Shown: positions 35,550 to 45,689, counted from the first letter of the stretch. The stretch: DNA of 64,000 bases from Pseudomonas inefficax (GCF_900277125.1 NZ_OPYN01000172.1:31055-95054), one strand, 5' to 3'. The notes: generated by a model from the letters alone, not told the origin. Numbers and translations are program-made.

Positions 35550-37292
35550 ATGCACAGGCATGGCGCACACCTGCTGGACGCCACGTCGGCGCGCTTCGCC
35601 CTCTGGGCGCCGGATGCGCGCAGCGTGAGTGTGGAACTGGAGCAGCAGCCAGCCATCGAGCTGTTGCCCGACGATGAAGGCTGGTACACCGGCGTGGCCC
35701 CGTGCCAGGCCGGTGACCGTTATCACTACCGTATCGACGGTGAACTGCAGGTGGCCGACCCCGCCTCGCGCTACCAGCCCGACGGCGTGCAGGGGCCGAG
35801 CCAGGTGGTGGATGTGGCCAGCTATGCCTGGCAACACCCCTGGCAAGGCCGCCCCTGGCACGAAGCGGTCATTCAGGAGCTGCATGTCGGTCTGCTCGAC
35901 GGCTACGAAGGGGTCGCTCGGCAACTGCCGCGCTTGGCCGAGCTGGGCATCAGCGCTATCGAGCTGATGCCGCTGGGGCAGTTCCCGGGCGAGCGCAACT
36001 GGGGTTACGACGGCGTGCTGCCCTATGCGCCGCAAAACACCTACGGCAGCCCCGAGCAGCTGTGTGCGCTGGTCGACCAGGCCCACGGCCAGGGGCTGAT
36101 GGTCCTGGTCGATGTGGTGTACAACCACTTCGGCCCCGACGGCAACTACCTGCACCAGTACGCCAGCCCGTTCTTCCGCGAGGACCGGCAGACTCCCTGG
36201 GGCGCAGCCATCGACTTCCGCCGCCCGCAGGTGCGCGAATACTTCATCCAGAACGCCCTGATGTGGCTATGCGACTACCGCTTCGATGGCCTGCGCCTGG
36301 ATGCCGTGCACGCCATCGACCAGCCCGACTTCCTGGTCGAGCTGGCGCAAAGGGTACGCGCTGCCGTGGAGCCGGGCCGCCACGTGTGGCTGGTCCTGGA
36401 AAACGAGCACAACCAGGCCTTCCTGCTGGAACAAGGCTTCGATGCCCAGTGGAACGACGACGGCCACAATGCCTTGCATGTGCTGCTGACCGGCGAAACC
36501 GAAGGCTACTACGCCGATTACCAGCAGCGCCCCATCGAACAGTTGGCCCGCTGCCTTGCCGAAGGTTTCGTGTTCCAGGGCCAGGCCAACCGCCATGGCA
36601 CGCCCCGCGGCGAGCCCAGCGGGCACTTGCCGCCCAGCGCCTTCGTGCTGTTCCTGCAGAACCATGACCAGGTTGGCAACCGCGCCCTGGGCGAGCGCCT
36701 TACTCGCTTGTGCCCGCCGCAGGCGCTGCGGGCGGCCACCGGGCTGTTGCTGCTGGCGCCGATGATCCCGCTGCTGTTCATGGGCGACGACGATGGCAGC
36801 TGCCAGCCGTTCCTGTTCTTCACTGACTTCCATGACCAGCTGGCCGACGCCGTACGCGAGGGGCGGCGCGGTGAGTTCGCCCATTTCGCCGCCTTCGCCG
36901 ACCCCGAGCAGCGCCAACGCATTCCCGACCCCAACGCAGAACAGACCTTCGAGGCCTCCCGCCCGCAGGCCAGGGAAGTGATCGCTGGCTGGCACGGGCT
37001 GTACCAGCACCTGCTCGAACTGCGCCGCCGCCATGTGATCCCGCACCTGCCCGGCAGCCGCGCGCTGGGCGCCGAAGTACACGGTGACAAGGCCCTGACC
37101 GCACGCTGGCGCCTGGGTAACGGCACCACCCTGCGCATTGACCTGAACCTGGCCGCTACCCCGCAGGAGGTCGAGTTGCCCACGCCCGCCAACCGACTGT
37201 TCGACAGCAGCGACACCCGACACCCCGATACCCATCTGGCCGCATACAGCTGCGTGGTCAGCCTGCTTTCCCCTGCCCAGGAGCGCCCATGA
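35550..37292 (+). CDS. treZ: Malto-oligosyltrehalose trehalohydrolase
   Basis: A 580-residue GH13 enzyme that cuts trehalose from the end of maltooligosyl-trehalose made by TreY. An N-terminal CBM48-like domain (FALWAPDARSVSVEL) precedes the barrel. Catalytic motifs are VVYNHFGPDGNYL, FDGLRLDAVHAI (nucleophile Asp), LVLENEHNQ (acid/base Glu) and FLQNHDQVGNR. The ATG at 35550 with GGGGAG upstream fits the domain start. The open frame reaches back into glgA in another frame and that part is not coding. The stop overlaps the malQ ATG. Confidence 0.94.
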   Translation: MHRHGAHLLDATSARFALWAPDARSVSVELEQQPAIELLPDDEGWYTGVAPCQAGDRYHYRIDGELQVADPASRYQPDGVQGPSQVVDVASYAWQHPWQGRPWHEAVIQELHVGLLDGYEGVARQLPRLAELGISAIELMPLGQFPGERNWGYDGVLPYAPQNTYGSPEQLCALVDQAHGQGLMVLVDVVYNHFGPDGNYLHQYASPFFREDRQTPWGAAIDFRRPQVREYFIQNALMWLCDYRFDGLRLDAVHAIDQPDFLVELAQRVRAAVEPGRHVWLVLENEHNQAFLLEQGFDAQWNDDGHNALHVLLTGETEGYYADYQQRPIEQLARCLAEGFVFQGQANRHGTPRGEPSGHLPPSAFVLFLQNHDQVGNRALGERLTRLCPPQALRAATGLLLLAPMIPLLFMGDDDGSCQPFLFFTDFHDQLADAVREGRRGEFAHFAAFADPEQRQRIPDPNAEQTFEASRPQAREVIAGWHGLYQHLLELRRRHVIPHLPGSRALGAEVHGDKALTARWRLGNGTTLRIDLNLAATPQEVELPTPANRLFDSSDTRHPDTHLAAYSCVVSLLSPAQERP

Positions 37293-39358
37293 GCGAAACC
37301 GCCCTGCACCGCCTGGCCACCCGCGTCGGGCTGAGCCGCGACTGGATCGACGCCAACGCCCGGCCCCAGCGAGTCAGCGACGAGGTGCTGCGCAACATTC
37401 TTGAAGGTCTTGGCCATCCCGCCTCCGATGACGCCGCCATTGCCGCCAGCCTGCGCGCCGTGGACGCTGCCGAAGACAGTGAGCACCTGCCGCCGCTGCT
37501 GACCGCTGACCTCGGCCAGCCACTGCCACTGGCGCGCTATTTCAGCGCCACCAGCCTCGCGCACTGCACCCTGGAGGACCAAAGCGCCGTCACCCTCAGC
37601 CTCGACAACCAGGCCCAGCTGCCCGGTGCGTTGCCCATCGGCTACCACCAAGTGGAAATCGACAGCCGCCGCTTCACCGTGGCCGTGGCTCCGCCACGCT
37701 GCCACAGCCTTGAAGACCGAGTGCAGGCACCGCCCCCGCGCTGCTGGGGCCTGGCGGTGCAGCTGTACAGCCTGCGCCGGCCCGGCGATGGCGGCTACGG
37801 CGACTGCCTGGCCCTGGAACAACTGGCCCGCGCGGCCGCCGAGCGTGGTGCCGATGCCTTGGCCATCAGCCCGATCCACGCCCTGTCGACCATCGACCAG
37901 ACGCACTACAGCCCCTATTCACCCTCCAGCCGCCTGCTGCTCAATACCCTGTACGCCAGCCCAGCCGCACTGCTGGGCGAGCGCGAGGTGCGCGTGGCCA
38001 TAGAAGCCTGCGGCCTGGAGCAACAGCTGGACGACCTGGAGCAAGGCCCGCTGGTCGACTGGCCGCGTGCCGCCAGCGCCCGCCTGCGCCTGCTCGAAGC
38101 CCTGTACCAGGGTTTCAGCCAGGGCGACCACCCGCTGCGCAAGGATTTCGACAGCTTCCGCGAAGCCGGTGGCCAGGCCCTGGAACACCACTGCCGCTTC
38201 GAGGTGCTGCAGGCCCAAGCCGTGGAGCACGGCCTGGGTGCCGACTGGCGCCATTGGCCCAAGACCTGGCATGACCCGTACCACCCGGAAGTGGAGGCCT
38301 TCGCCAACGCCTACCCGGCCAAGATCGAGTTCCATGCCTTCTGCCAATGGCTGACCGAGCGGGGCCTGCAACGCGCCCAGGAAGCAGCGCGCGGCAATGG
38401 CATGGCGGTCGGCCTGATCGCTGACCTGGCGGTGGGCGCCGACGGTGTCGGCAGCCAGGCATGGAGCCGGCAGGACGAACTGCTGGCAGGCCTGAAGGTG
38501 GGCGCACCGCCCGACATTCTCAACCGTGCCGGCCAGGACTGGGGCATCTGCGCCTTCTCGCCCGAAGGCCTCAAGCGCAACGGCTACCGCGCCTTCATCG
38601 AAATGCTGCGGGCCAACCTCGCCCATGCCGGCGGCCTGCGCATCGACCATGTCATGGGCCTGCGCCGGCTGTGGCTTATCCCGCAGGGGGCCAAGCCCAG
38701 CGAAGGCGCCTATCTCAACTACCCGCTGGACGACCTGCTGCGCCTGCTGGCGCTGGAGTCGGTGCGCCACCAGGCGATCATCCTCGGTGAAGACCTGGGC
38801 ACCGTGCCGGACGGCCTGCGCGAGCAACTGGCGGCCAAGGCCGTGCTGGGCATGCGCGTGCTGCCCTTCGAGCAGACCCAACCCGGCCACTTCAAGCCGA
38901 TTCTCGACTGGCCGGACAACGCCCTGGCCACCACCGGCACCCACGACCTGGCGCCGTTGGCCGGCTGGCTGGAAAACCGCGACATCGACTGGAGCCACCG
39001 CCTGCAACTGATCGATGCTGCCACCGAACTGCACTGGCGCCACGAGCGGCAGAAGGAGCACGATGGCCTGCGCCGCACCTTGGAGGCCAACTACGGCACA
39101 CTGCCGGACAATGACGCGCTGATCGACGCGGCCATCCGCTACGTTGGCCACACCCGCGCACCGCTGGTGCTGGTGCCGCTGGAAGACCTGCTGGGCTGCG
39201 ACGAGCAACCCAACCTGCCGGGCACCACCGCCGGCCACCCCAACTGGCGCCGACGCTTTGCCCGGCCGGTACGTGAACTGCTCGACGATGAAGACGCAGC
39301 AAGGCGCCTGGAGCTGTTGGCCCAGGCCCGCGAACAGGCGTGGGAGCGTGACCGATGA
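37289..39358 (+). CDS. malQ: 4-alpha-glucanotransferase
   Basis: A 689-residue GH77 disproportionating enzyme (amylomaltase) that moves maltodextrin units between chains. Motifs are SPYSPSSRLLLNTLY, LRIDHVMGLRRLW (nucleophile Asp), LGEDLGTVPDG (acid/base Glu) and TGTHDLAPLAGW. An N-terminal domain of about 130 residues is as expected for the bacterial long form. ATGA overlaps with treZ and treY on both sides show one translationally coupled operon that reshapes linear glucans for TreY. Confidence 0.94.
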   Translation: MSETALHRLATRVGLSRDWIDANARPQRVSDEVLRNILEGLGHPASDDAAIAASLRAVDAAEDSEHLPPLLTADLGQPLPLARYFSATSLAHCTLEDQSAVTLSLDNQAQLPGALPIGYHQVEIDSRRFTVAVAPPRCHSLEDRVQAPPPRCWGLAVQLYSLRRPGDGGYGDCLALEQLARAAAERGADALAISPIHALSTIDQTHYSPYSPSSRLLLNTLYASPAALLGEREVRVAIEACGLEQQLDDLEQGPLVDWPRAASARLRLLEALYQGFSQGDHPLRKDFDSFREAGGQALEHHCRFEVLQAQAVEHGLGADWRHWPKTWHDPYHPEVEAFANAYPAKIEFHAFCQWLTERGLQRAQEAARGNGMAVGLIADLAVGADGVGSQAWSRQDELLAGLKVGAPPDILNRAGQDWGICAFSPEGLKRNGYRAFIEMLRANLAHAGGLRIDHVMGLRRLWLIPQGAKPSEGAYLNYPLDDLLRLLALESVRHQAIILGEDLGTVPDGLREQLAAKAVLGMRVLPFEQTQPGHFKPILDWPDNALATTGTHDLAPLAGWLENRDIDWSHRLQLIDAATELHWRHERQKEHDGLRRTLEANYGTLPDNDALIDAAIRYVGHTRAPLVLVPLEDLLGCDEQPNLPGTTAGHPNWRRRFARPVRELLDDEDAARRLELLAQAREQAWERDR

Positions 39359-42129
39359 AAGCGTTGACCGCGACCCTGCGCCTGCAGTTTCACAGTGAAT
39401 TCACCCTCGATCACGCCGTGCCGTTGGTGCCGTACTTCGCCCAGTTGGGTATCAGCCACCTGTATGCCTCGCCCATCCTCAAGGCCCGCGCCGGCTCGCG
39501 CCACGGCTACGACGTGGTCGACCCGACCTGCGTCAACCCCGAGCTGGGCGGCGAAGCGGCGCTGCAACGGCTGGTTGCCGCCCTGCGCCAGCACGGCATG
39601 GGGTTGATTCTGGACACGGTGTCCAACCACATGGCCGTGGGTGGTGCCGACAACCCCTGGTGGCAGAGCCTGCTGGCCTGGGGCCGGCGCAGCCCGTATG
39701 CAGAATTCTTCGACATCCAGTGGCACTCCAGCGACCCACTGCTGGCCGGCCAGCTGCTGTTGCCGTTCCTGGGCAGCGACTATGGCGTGGCGCTGAAGAA
39801 TGGCGAAATACCGCTGGAGTTCGACAGGCAAAATGGGGTGCTGCAAATCGCCCACTACGAACACCGCTTCCCGATCTGCCCGGTCGACTATGGCTGGATT
39901 CTCGCCCTCAGCCCGGACCCGGCCCTGAATGCCCTGGCCGAGCGCTTCACCGCGTTGAGCGCATCGGCCACGCCGCTGGCCGACGCCCTGCCCCTGCACG
40001 CCGAACTGGCGCGCCTGGTCGCTGAAGGTGCCGACCTCGAATCGGCGCTGCAGGCCTTCGACAGCCGCAACGAGCATGGCTTCAAGCGCCTGCACCTGCT
40101 GCTGGAACGCCAGACCTACCGCCTGGCAAGCTGGCGCACTGCCGCCGACGACATCAACTGGCGGCGCTTCTTCGACATCAACGAACTGGGCGGCTTGCGC
40201 GTCGAACGCGCGGTGGTGTTCGAGGCCACCCACGCCAAACTGTTCGAGCTGATCGAGCGCGGCCTGGTAGACGGCCTGCGCATCGACCACATCGACGGCC
40301 TGGCCGACCCGCGCGGTTACTGCCGCAAGCTGCGCCGGCGGGTCGATGGCCTGCTGGCACGGCGGCCGTTGGACGCCGCCCTGGAGCACTTCCCGATCTA
40401 CGTGGAGAAGATCCTCGGCGCCAACGAGCACCTGCACCGCGACTGGCTTACCGATGGCACTACCGGCTATGACTTCATGAACCAGGTCTCGCTGCTGCAG
40501 CACGACCCGGCGGGCGAAACAGCGCTGACCGAGCTGTGGGCCAATGTGAGCGAACGCCCCGACTTCCCCGAAGAAGTGCGTCAGGCCCGCCACCTGGTGC
40601 TCAATGCCAGCCTGGCCGGTGACTGCGAGTCGGTGGCCCAGGCGCTGTTGCAGGTGGCGCGCAACGACCTGATGACCCGCGACCTGACCCTGGGCGCGAT
40701 CCGCCGCGCCTTGCAGGCGCTGGTAGCGCATTACCCGGTGTACCGCACCTACTTCAATGCCTGCGGGCGCCCGGCAGAAGACGAAGGTTTTTTCCAGCAG
40801 GCCCTGGCCAATGCCCGCCAGGATCTTGGTGAAGCCGACTGGCCGCTGCTCGAGCACCTTGAACAATGGCTGGGCGGGCAGGCCTGGCGCAACCTGCCAG
40901 CAGGCCGGGCGCGCAAGCAGCTGCGCCATGCCTGCGTGCGCTTCCAGCAACTGACCGCGCCCAGCGCCGCCAAGGCAGTGGAAGATACCGCGTTCTACCG
41001 CAGCGCGCGGCTGCTGTCGCGCAACGATGTGGGCTTCGACGCCGAGCGTTTCAGCGCCCCGCCCGAGCACTTCCACAACGAGGCCCAGCGGCGCCTGCGC
41101 GATTTCCCCGACAACCTGCTGGCCACCGCTACCCATGACCACAAGCGCGGCGAAGATACCCGCGCGCGCCTGGCCGTGCTCAGCGAGCGCGGCCCGTGGC
41201 TGGCCAGCCGAATGGAACACTGGCGCGAACTGGCCACGCCGTTGCGTACGCAACTGGATGACGGCCTGGCACCCAGCCCCGGCGACGAGCTGATGCTGTT
41301 GCAGACCTTGCTGGGAAGCTGGCCGCTGGACCTCGACCTGCACGACGACAACGCCCTTGGCCAGTACGCCGAACGCATGCGCCAGTGGCAGCAGAAGGCC
41401 CTGCGCGAGGCCAAGCTGCGCAGCAGCTGGAGCGCGCCGAACGAGGCCTACGAAAGCGCCTGCGCCCGCTACATCGACGGCCTGCTGCTGGACGGCGAGA
41501 ACCAGCAGTTGCGCAGATCGCTGGCCGACGCCGCGCACCTGGTGGCCTGCCCCGGTGCCCTCAACGGCCTGGTCCAGGCCCTGCTGCGCATGACCTCACC
41601 CGGTGTGCCCGACCTGTACCAAGGCACCGAATACTGGGACTTCAGCCTGGTCGACCCGGACAACCGCCGCGCCGTGGACTACGCTTGCCGGCGTCGCACC
41701 CTGGACGATGCAACGCCGGTAGCCGAGCTGCTGGCGCACTGGCGCGACGGCCGCCTGAAGCAGGCGCTGATCGCCCGGGTGCTGGACTGCCGTCAGGCCC
41801 ATGCCGAGCTGTTCCGTCGTGGCGCCTACCTGCCCCTGACCGTGCACGGCCGGCATGCCGACAAGGTGGTCGCGTTCGCCCGCCTGGGCGAAGGCGAACG
41901 GGCCGTCATCATCGCGCCACGCCTGGCCAGTACCCTGCTGGCAGGTGCACCGATACCCCTGATCCCGGCACAGAACTGGGAAGACACCCGGGTAAACCTG
42001 CCGTTTGCCTTGTCGCCTGCCAACTCGACGGGACTTTTCCCCAGTGCTGCGGTCAGCTCTTGCAGGGAGCTGTTGTTGAGCGCCGTGCTGGCGGAGTTTC
42101 CGGTCAACCTGCTGATACAACAATCTTGA
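39355..42129 (+). CDS. treY: Malto-oligosyltrehalose synthase
   Basis: A 924-residue GH13 intramolecular transglycosylase that turns the reducing-end alpha-1,4 bond of maltodextrin into an alpha,alpha-1,1 bond. Motifs are DTVSNHMAVGG, DGLRIDHIDGLADP (nucleophile), YVEKILGANEHL (acid/base) and ATATHDHKRGEDTRARL. The length is normal for the family. Its ATG overlaps the malQ stop, and it feeds TreZ two genes upstream. Confidence 0.94.
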   Translation: MKALTATLRLQFHSEFTLDHAVPLVPYFAQLGISHLYASPILKARAGSRHGYDVVDPTCVNPELGGEAALQRLVAALRQHGMGLILDTVSNHMAVGGADNPWWQSLLAWGRRSPYAEFFDIQWHSSDPLLAGQLLLPFLGSDYGVALKNGEIPLEFDRQNGVLQIAHYEHRFPICPVDYGWILALSPDPALNALAERFTALSASATPLADALPLHAELARLVAEGADLESALQAFDSRNEHGFKRLHLLLERQTYRLASWRTAADDINWRRFFDINELGGLRVERAVVFEATHAKLFELIERGLVDGLRIDHIDGLADPRGYCRKLRRRVDGLLARRPLDAALEHFPIYVEKILGANEHLHRDWLTDGTTGYDFMNQVSLLQHDPAGETALTELWANVSERPDFPEEVRQARHLVLNASLAGDCESVAQALLQVARNDLMTRDLTLGAIRRALQALVAHYPVYRTYFNACGRPAEDEGFFQQALANARQDLGEADWPLLEHLEQWLGGQAWRNLPAGRARKQLRHACVRFQQLTAPSAAKAVEDTAFYRSARLLSRNDVGFDAERFSAPPEHFHNEAQRRLRDFPDNLLATATHDHKRGEDTRARLAVLSERGPWLASRMEHWRELATPLRTQLDDGLAPSPGDELMLLQTLLGSWPLDLDLHDDNALGQYAERMRQWQQKALREAKLRSSWSAPNEAYESACARYIDGLLLDGENQQLRRSLADAAHLVACPGALNGLVQALLRMTSPGVPDLYQGTEYWDFSLVDPDNRRAVDYACRRRTLDDATPVAELLAHWRDGRLKQALIARVLDCRQAHAELFRRGAYLPLTVHGRHADKVVAFARLGEGERAVIIAPRLASTLLAGAPIPLIPAQNWEDTRVNLPFALSPANSTGLFPSAAVSSCRELLLSAVLAEFPVNLLIQQS

Positions 42130-42146
42130 GCATCAGGAGCGTCATG

Positions 42147-42392
42147 ATGAGTGTCGATGAAAAACGCATCCGCGAATTTGCCTACCAGATCTGGGAGTCC
42201 GAGGGTAAGCCCGCCGGCCAGGAAGATCGCCATTGGGACATGGCTCGCAAGTTGGCCGAAGCCGAGGCGCTGGCACCCAAGGCTGCGCCGCGCAAGCGGG
42301 CCCCGGCCAAGCCCAAGGTAGCGGCTGAGCCGGTTGAGAAGGCCGTGGCAGCTAAGAAACCCCGGGCGGTGAAAAAGCCGGCTGCCGGTTAA
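42147..42392 (+). CDS. DUF2934 small protein with Lys/Ala-rich tail
   Basis: An 81-residue protein. The first half, IREFAYQIWESEGKPAG then EDRHWDMARKLAE, is a DUF2934 domain. The second half is a repetitive Lys/Ala/Pro tail (PRKRAPAKPK, AVAAKKPRAVKKPAAG) like histone H1-type bacterial proteins, so it may bind nucleic acid or acidic polymer. AGGAG lies 7 bases before the ATG at 42147. Another ATG sits one codon earlier. It ends the glgA-treY run and is followed by REPs. Its role in glucan or trehalose metabolism is unknown. Confidence 0.8.
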   Translation: MSVDEKRIREFAYQIWESEGKPAGQEDRHWDMARKLAEAEALAPKAAPRKRAPAKPKVAAEPVEKAVAAKKPRAVKKPAAG

Positions 42393-42393
42393 G

Positions 42394-42503
42394 CCTGTAC
42401 CGGCCTCTTCGCGGGTAAACCCGCTCCCACAGGTACGGCGTAACGCTCAGGCCTGACCCCATTCCTGTGGGAGCGGGTTTACCCGCGAAGAGGCCGGTGC
42501 AGG
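42394..42503. repeat. REP pair (inverted)
   Basis: Units at 42394-42434 and 42465-42503 between the DUF2934 gene and glgX. Confidence 0.9.
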
Positions 42504-42547
42504 CCAACGCAGCTCCCTCCCCCCTACCACGGCTACAGAGGACCGCC

Positions 42548-44701
42548 ATGAGCCCCCGCACCCCGAAGAAAACCCGCTCGGTCGCCCCTTCGCGTATCCG
42601 CGAAGGCCTGCCATTCCCCCTCGGCGCCACCTGGGATGGCCTTGGGGTCAACTTTGCCCTGTTCTCGGCCAATGCCACCAAGGTCGAGCTGTGCCTGTTC
42701 GACTCCACTGGCGAGCACGAAATCGAACGCATCGAGCTACCCGAATACACCGACGAGATCTACCACGGGTACCTGCCCGACGCGCACCCCGGGCTGGTCT
42801 ACGGCTACCGCGTGCACGGCCCTTACGAGCCAGAGAACGGCCACCGCTTCAACCCCAACAAACTGCTGATCGACCCGTATGCCAAGCAATTGGTCGGCAG
42901 CCTGCAATGGTCCGAAGCACTGTTCGGCTACACCATCGGCCACCCCGACGGCGACCTGTCGTTCGACGAGCGCGACAGCGCGCCCTTTGTGCCCAAGTGC
43001 AAGGTGATCGACCCCGCCTTCACCTGGGGCCGCGACCAGCGCGTGCTGATCCCCTGGGAACGCACGATCATCTACGAGGCCCACACCCGTGGCATCAGCA
43101 TGCGCCACCCGGCGGTGCCGGAAGAACTGCGCGGCACCTTTGCCGGCCTGGCCAATGACGAGTTGCTCAAACACATCAAGGAGCTGGGCGTTTCCAGCAT
43201 AGAGCTGCTGCCGATTCACGCCTTCGTCAACGACCAGCATCTGCTGGACAAGGGCCTGAACAACTACTGGGGCTACAACAGCATCGCCTTCTTCGCCCCG
43301 CACCCGCGTTACCTGGCCAGCGGCAAGATCGCCGAATTCAAGGAAATGGTCGCGCACCTGCATGACGCCGGGCTGGAGGTGATCCTCGACGTGGTCTACA
43401 ACCACACCGCCGAAGGCAACGAGCGCGGCCCCACGCTGTCGATGCGCGGCATCGACAACGCCTCGTACTACCGCCTGATGCCGGACGACAAGCGCTACTA
43501 CATCAACGATTCCGGCACCGGCAACACCCTGGACCTCAGCCACCCCTGCGTGCTGCAACTGGTCACCGACTCGCTGCGCTACTGGGCCGGCGAAATGCAC
43601 GTGGACGGCTTCCGCTTCGACCTGGCGACCATCCTTGGCCGCTACCACGACGGCTACAGCGAACGCCACGGCTTCCTCGTCGCCTGCCGCCAGGACCCGA
43701 TGCTGAGCCAGGTGAAGCTGATCGCCGAGCCCTGGGACTGCGGCCCGGGCGGTTACCAGGTGGGCAACTTCGCCCCGGGCTGGGCAGAGTGGAACGACCG
43801 TTTTCGCGACACCGTGCGCGCCTTCTGGAAAGGCGACGAAGGCCAACTGGCCGACTTTGCCTCGCGCATGACCGCGTCGGGGGACATGTTCAACAACCGT
43901 GGCCGGCGCCCCTATGCCTCGGTCAACTTTGTCACCGCCCACGACGGTTTCACCTTGCGCGACCTGGTGTCTTACAACCACAAGCACAACGAAGACAACG
44001 ACGAGAACAACCAGGACGGCACCGATAACAACCTGTCATGGAACTGCGGTGTCGAGGGGCCAACCGACGACCCGGCCGTGAATGCCCTGCGCATGCGCCA
44101 GATGCGCAACTACTTCGCAACCCTGCTGCTGGCCCAGGGCACGCCGATGATCGTCGCCGGCGATGAGTTCAGCCGCACCCAGCACGGCAACAACAATGCC
44201 TACTGCCAGGACAGCGAGATCGGCTGGGTGAACTGGGACCTCGACCAGGAGGGCCTGGAACTGCTGGCCTTCGTCAAGCGCCTGACCCGCCTGCGCCTGG
44301 CCTACCCGGTGCTACGCCGCTCGCGCTTCCTGGTGGGCGACTACAATGAGGCAATCGGCGTCAAGGACGTGACCTGGCTGGCACCGGATGGCAACGAGAT
44401 GAGCGTGGAGCAATGGGAAGACCCGCACGGGCGCTGCCTGGGCATGCTGATCGATGGCCGAGCCCAGGTCAGCGGCATTGCCCGGCCAGGTGCCGAGGCC
44501 ACCGTGCTGCTGATCGTCAATGCCCACCACGACATCGTGCCGTTCAAGTTGCCGACCGTGCCCGAAGGGGATTACTGGAGCTGCCTGGTCGATACCGACC
44601 GGCCTGAGCTACGCAAGGGCCAGCATCTGCAGTTCGACAGCACGTTCGAGGTGAAGGGGCGGTCGTTGCTGCTGATGGTGTTGCAGCGGGATGAGGAGTG
44701 A
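42548..44701 (+). CDS. glgX: Glycogen debranching enzyme
   Basis: A 717-residue GH13 isoamylase-type enzyme that hydrolyses alpha-1,6 branches. It has an N-terminal CBM48 (FPLGATWDGLGVNFALFS). Catalytic motifs are VVYNHTAEGNERG, VDGFRFDLATIL (nucleophile), LIAEPWDCGPGGY (acid/base) and FVTAHDGFTLRDL. I chose the ATG at 42548, preceded by AGAGGA. The frame from 42467 would translate REP sequence. It releases linear chains for MalQ/TreY. Confidence 0.94.
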   Translation: MSPRTPKKTRSVAPSRIREGLPFPLGATWDGLGVNFALFSANATKVELCLFDSTGEHEIERIELPEYTDEIYHGYLPDAHPGLVYGYRVHGPYEPENGHRFNPNKLLIDPYAKQLVGSLQWSEALFGYTIGHPDGDLSFDERDSAPFVPKCKVIDPAFTWGRDQRVLIPWERTIIYEAHTRGISMRHPAVPEELRGTFAGLANDELLKHIKELGVSSIELLPIHAFVNDQHLLDKGLNNYWGYNSIAFFAPHPRYLASGKIAEFKEMVAHLHDAGLEVILDVVYNHTAEGNERGPTLSMRGIDNASYYRLMPDDKRYYINDSGTGNTLDLSHPCVLQLVTDSLRYWAGEMHVDGFRFDLATILGRYHDGYSERHGFLVACRQDPMLSQVKLIAEPWDCGPGGYQVGNFAPGWAEWNDRFRDTVRAFWKGDEGQLADFASRMTASGDMFNNRGRRPYASVNFVTAHDGFTLRDLVSYNHKHNEDNDENNQDGTDNNLSWNCGVEGPTDDPAVNALRMRQMRNYFATLLLAQGTPMIVAGDEFSRTQHGNNNAYCQDSEIGWVNWDLDQEGLELLAFVKRLTRLRLAYPVLRRSRFLVGDYNEAIGVKDVTWLAPDGNEMSVEQWEDPHGRCLGMLIDGRAQVSGIARPGAEATVLLIVNAHHDIVPFKLPTVPEGDYWSCLVDTDRPELRKGQHLQFDSTFEVKGRSLLLMVLQRDEE

Positions 44702-44750
44702 ACCGTAATGGCGCAGGGAGGTCGTAAATTTTGATCACCCCATGCTATCC

Positions 44751-44841
44751 CTGTGGGAGCGGGTTTACCCGCGAATGCGCCAGCCCAGACAACCCAAATG
44801 CCTGATCGGGCCTCTTCGCGGGTGAACCCGCTCCCACAGGG
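44751..44841. repeat. REP pair (inverted)
   Basis: Units at 44751-44784 and 44807-44841 between glgX and the phosphatase-family gene. Confidence 0.88.
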
Positions 44842-44879
44842 TTTGGTCATATCAGTCAGGAACACCAGCAGGAGTAACC

Positions 44880-45689
44880 GTGAACCCCGAAGCCGGCAGT
44901 AAAGGTTTCGCCAGTGTCAACCAGGCCCCGGCCGTGAAGCGGCTGCAAGTGCTGACGGTGAACACCCACAAGGGCTTCACCGCGTTCAACCGGCGCTTCA
45001 TCCTGCCGGAACTGCGCGAGGCGGTGCGCAGTACACAGGCCGATATCGTCTTCCTTCAGGAAGTGCTCGGCAGCCACGACCGCCACGCCGCGCGCTACCC
45101 TGGCTGGCCGCAGACTTCGCAGTACGAGTTCCTCGCCGACAGCATGTGGAGCGACTTCGCCTACGGCCGCAACGCGGTCTACCCCGACGGCCACCACGGC
45201 AACGCGCTGCTGTCCAAATACCCGATCATCGAACACCGCAACCTCGACGTGTCGATCACCGGCCCCGAACGTCGTGGCCTGCTGCACTGCGTCCTCGATG
45301 TACCCGGCCAGCACCAGGTGCATGCCATCTGCGTGCACCTGTCGTTACTGGAAAGCCACCGCCAGAAACAACTGCAACTGCTGCGCAAGCTGCTCGAATC
45401 CCTGCCCGCCGAAGCACCGGTGATCATCGCCGGTGATTTCAACGACTGGAAATCCCATGGTAATCGCACCCTGGGTTTGCAGAATGACTTGCATGAGGCC
45501 TTCGAGCGCCACCATGGCCATTTGGCACGCACCTATCCCGCGCGGCTGCCGCTGCTGCGCCTGGATCGCGTCTACCTGCGCAACGCCGAAAGCCATGGGC
45601 CGCGGATTCTGGGGCACAAACCTTGGTCGCACCTGTCGGACCACTTGCCTTTGTCGGTCGAAGTCAGGCTTAGCAATCATTCTTCATAG
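44880..45689 (+). CDS. Endonuclease/exonuclease/phosphatase (EEP) family protein
   Basis: A 269-residue EEP-fold metal-dependent hydrolase. The fold signature starts at LQVLTVNTHKGF. The metal Glu is in VFLQEVLGSH, the acidic centre is VIIAGDFNDWKS, and the terminal His pair lies in KPWSHLSDHLPL. Members cut DNA, inositol phosphates or sphingomyelin. The substrate here is unknown. The GTG start at 44880 has AGGAG upstream. It is read in the same direction as glgX but is separated from it by a REP pair. Confidence 0.87.
   Translation: MNPEAGSKGFASVNQAPAVKRLQVLTVNTHKGFTAFNRRFILPELREAVRSTQADIVFLQEVLGSHDRHAARYPGWPQTSQYEFLADSMWSDFAYGRNAVYPDGHHGNALLSKYPIIEHRNLDVSITGPERRGLLHCVLDVPGQHQVHAICVHLSLLESHRQKQLQLLRKLLESLPAEAPVIIAGDFNDWKSHGNRTLGLQNDLHEAFERHHGHLARTYPARLPLLRLDRVYLRNAESHGPRILGHKPWSHLSDHLPLSVEVRLSNHSS

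Noticed and set aside
39139..41538. 799-codon minus-strand frame opposite malQ/treY
   Set aside because: Antisense shadow. The treY and malQ catalytic motifs on the plus strand are complete.
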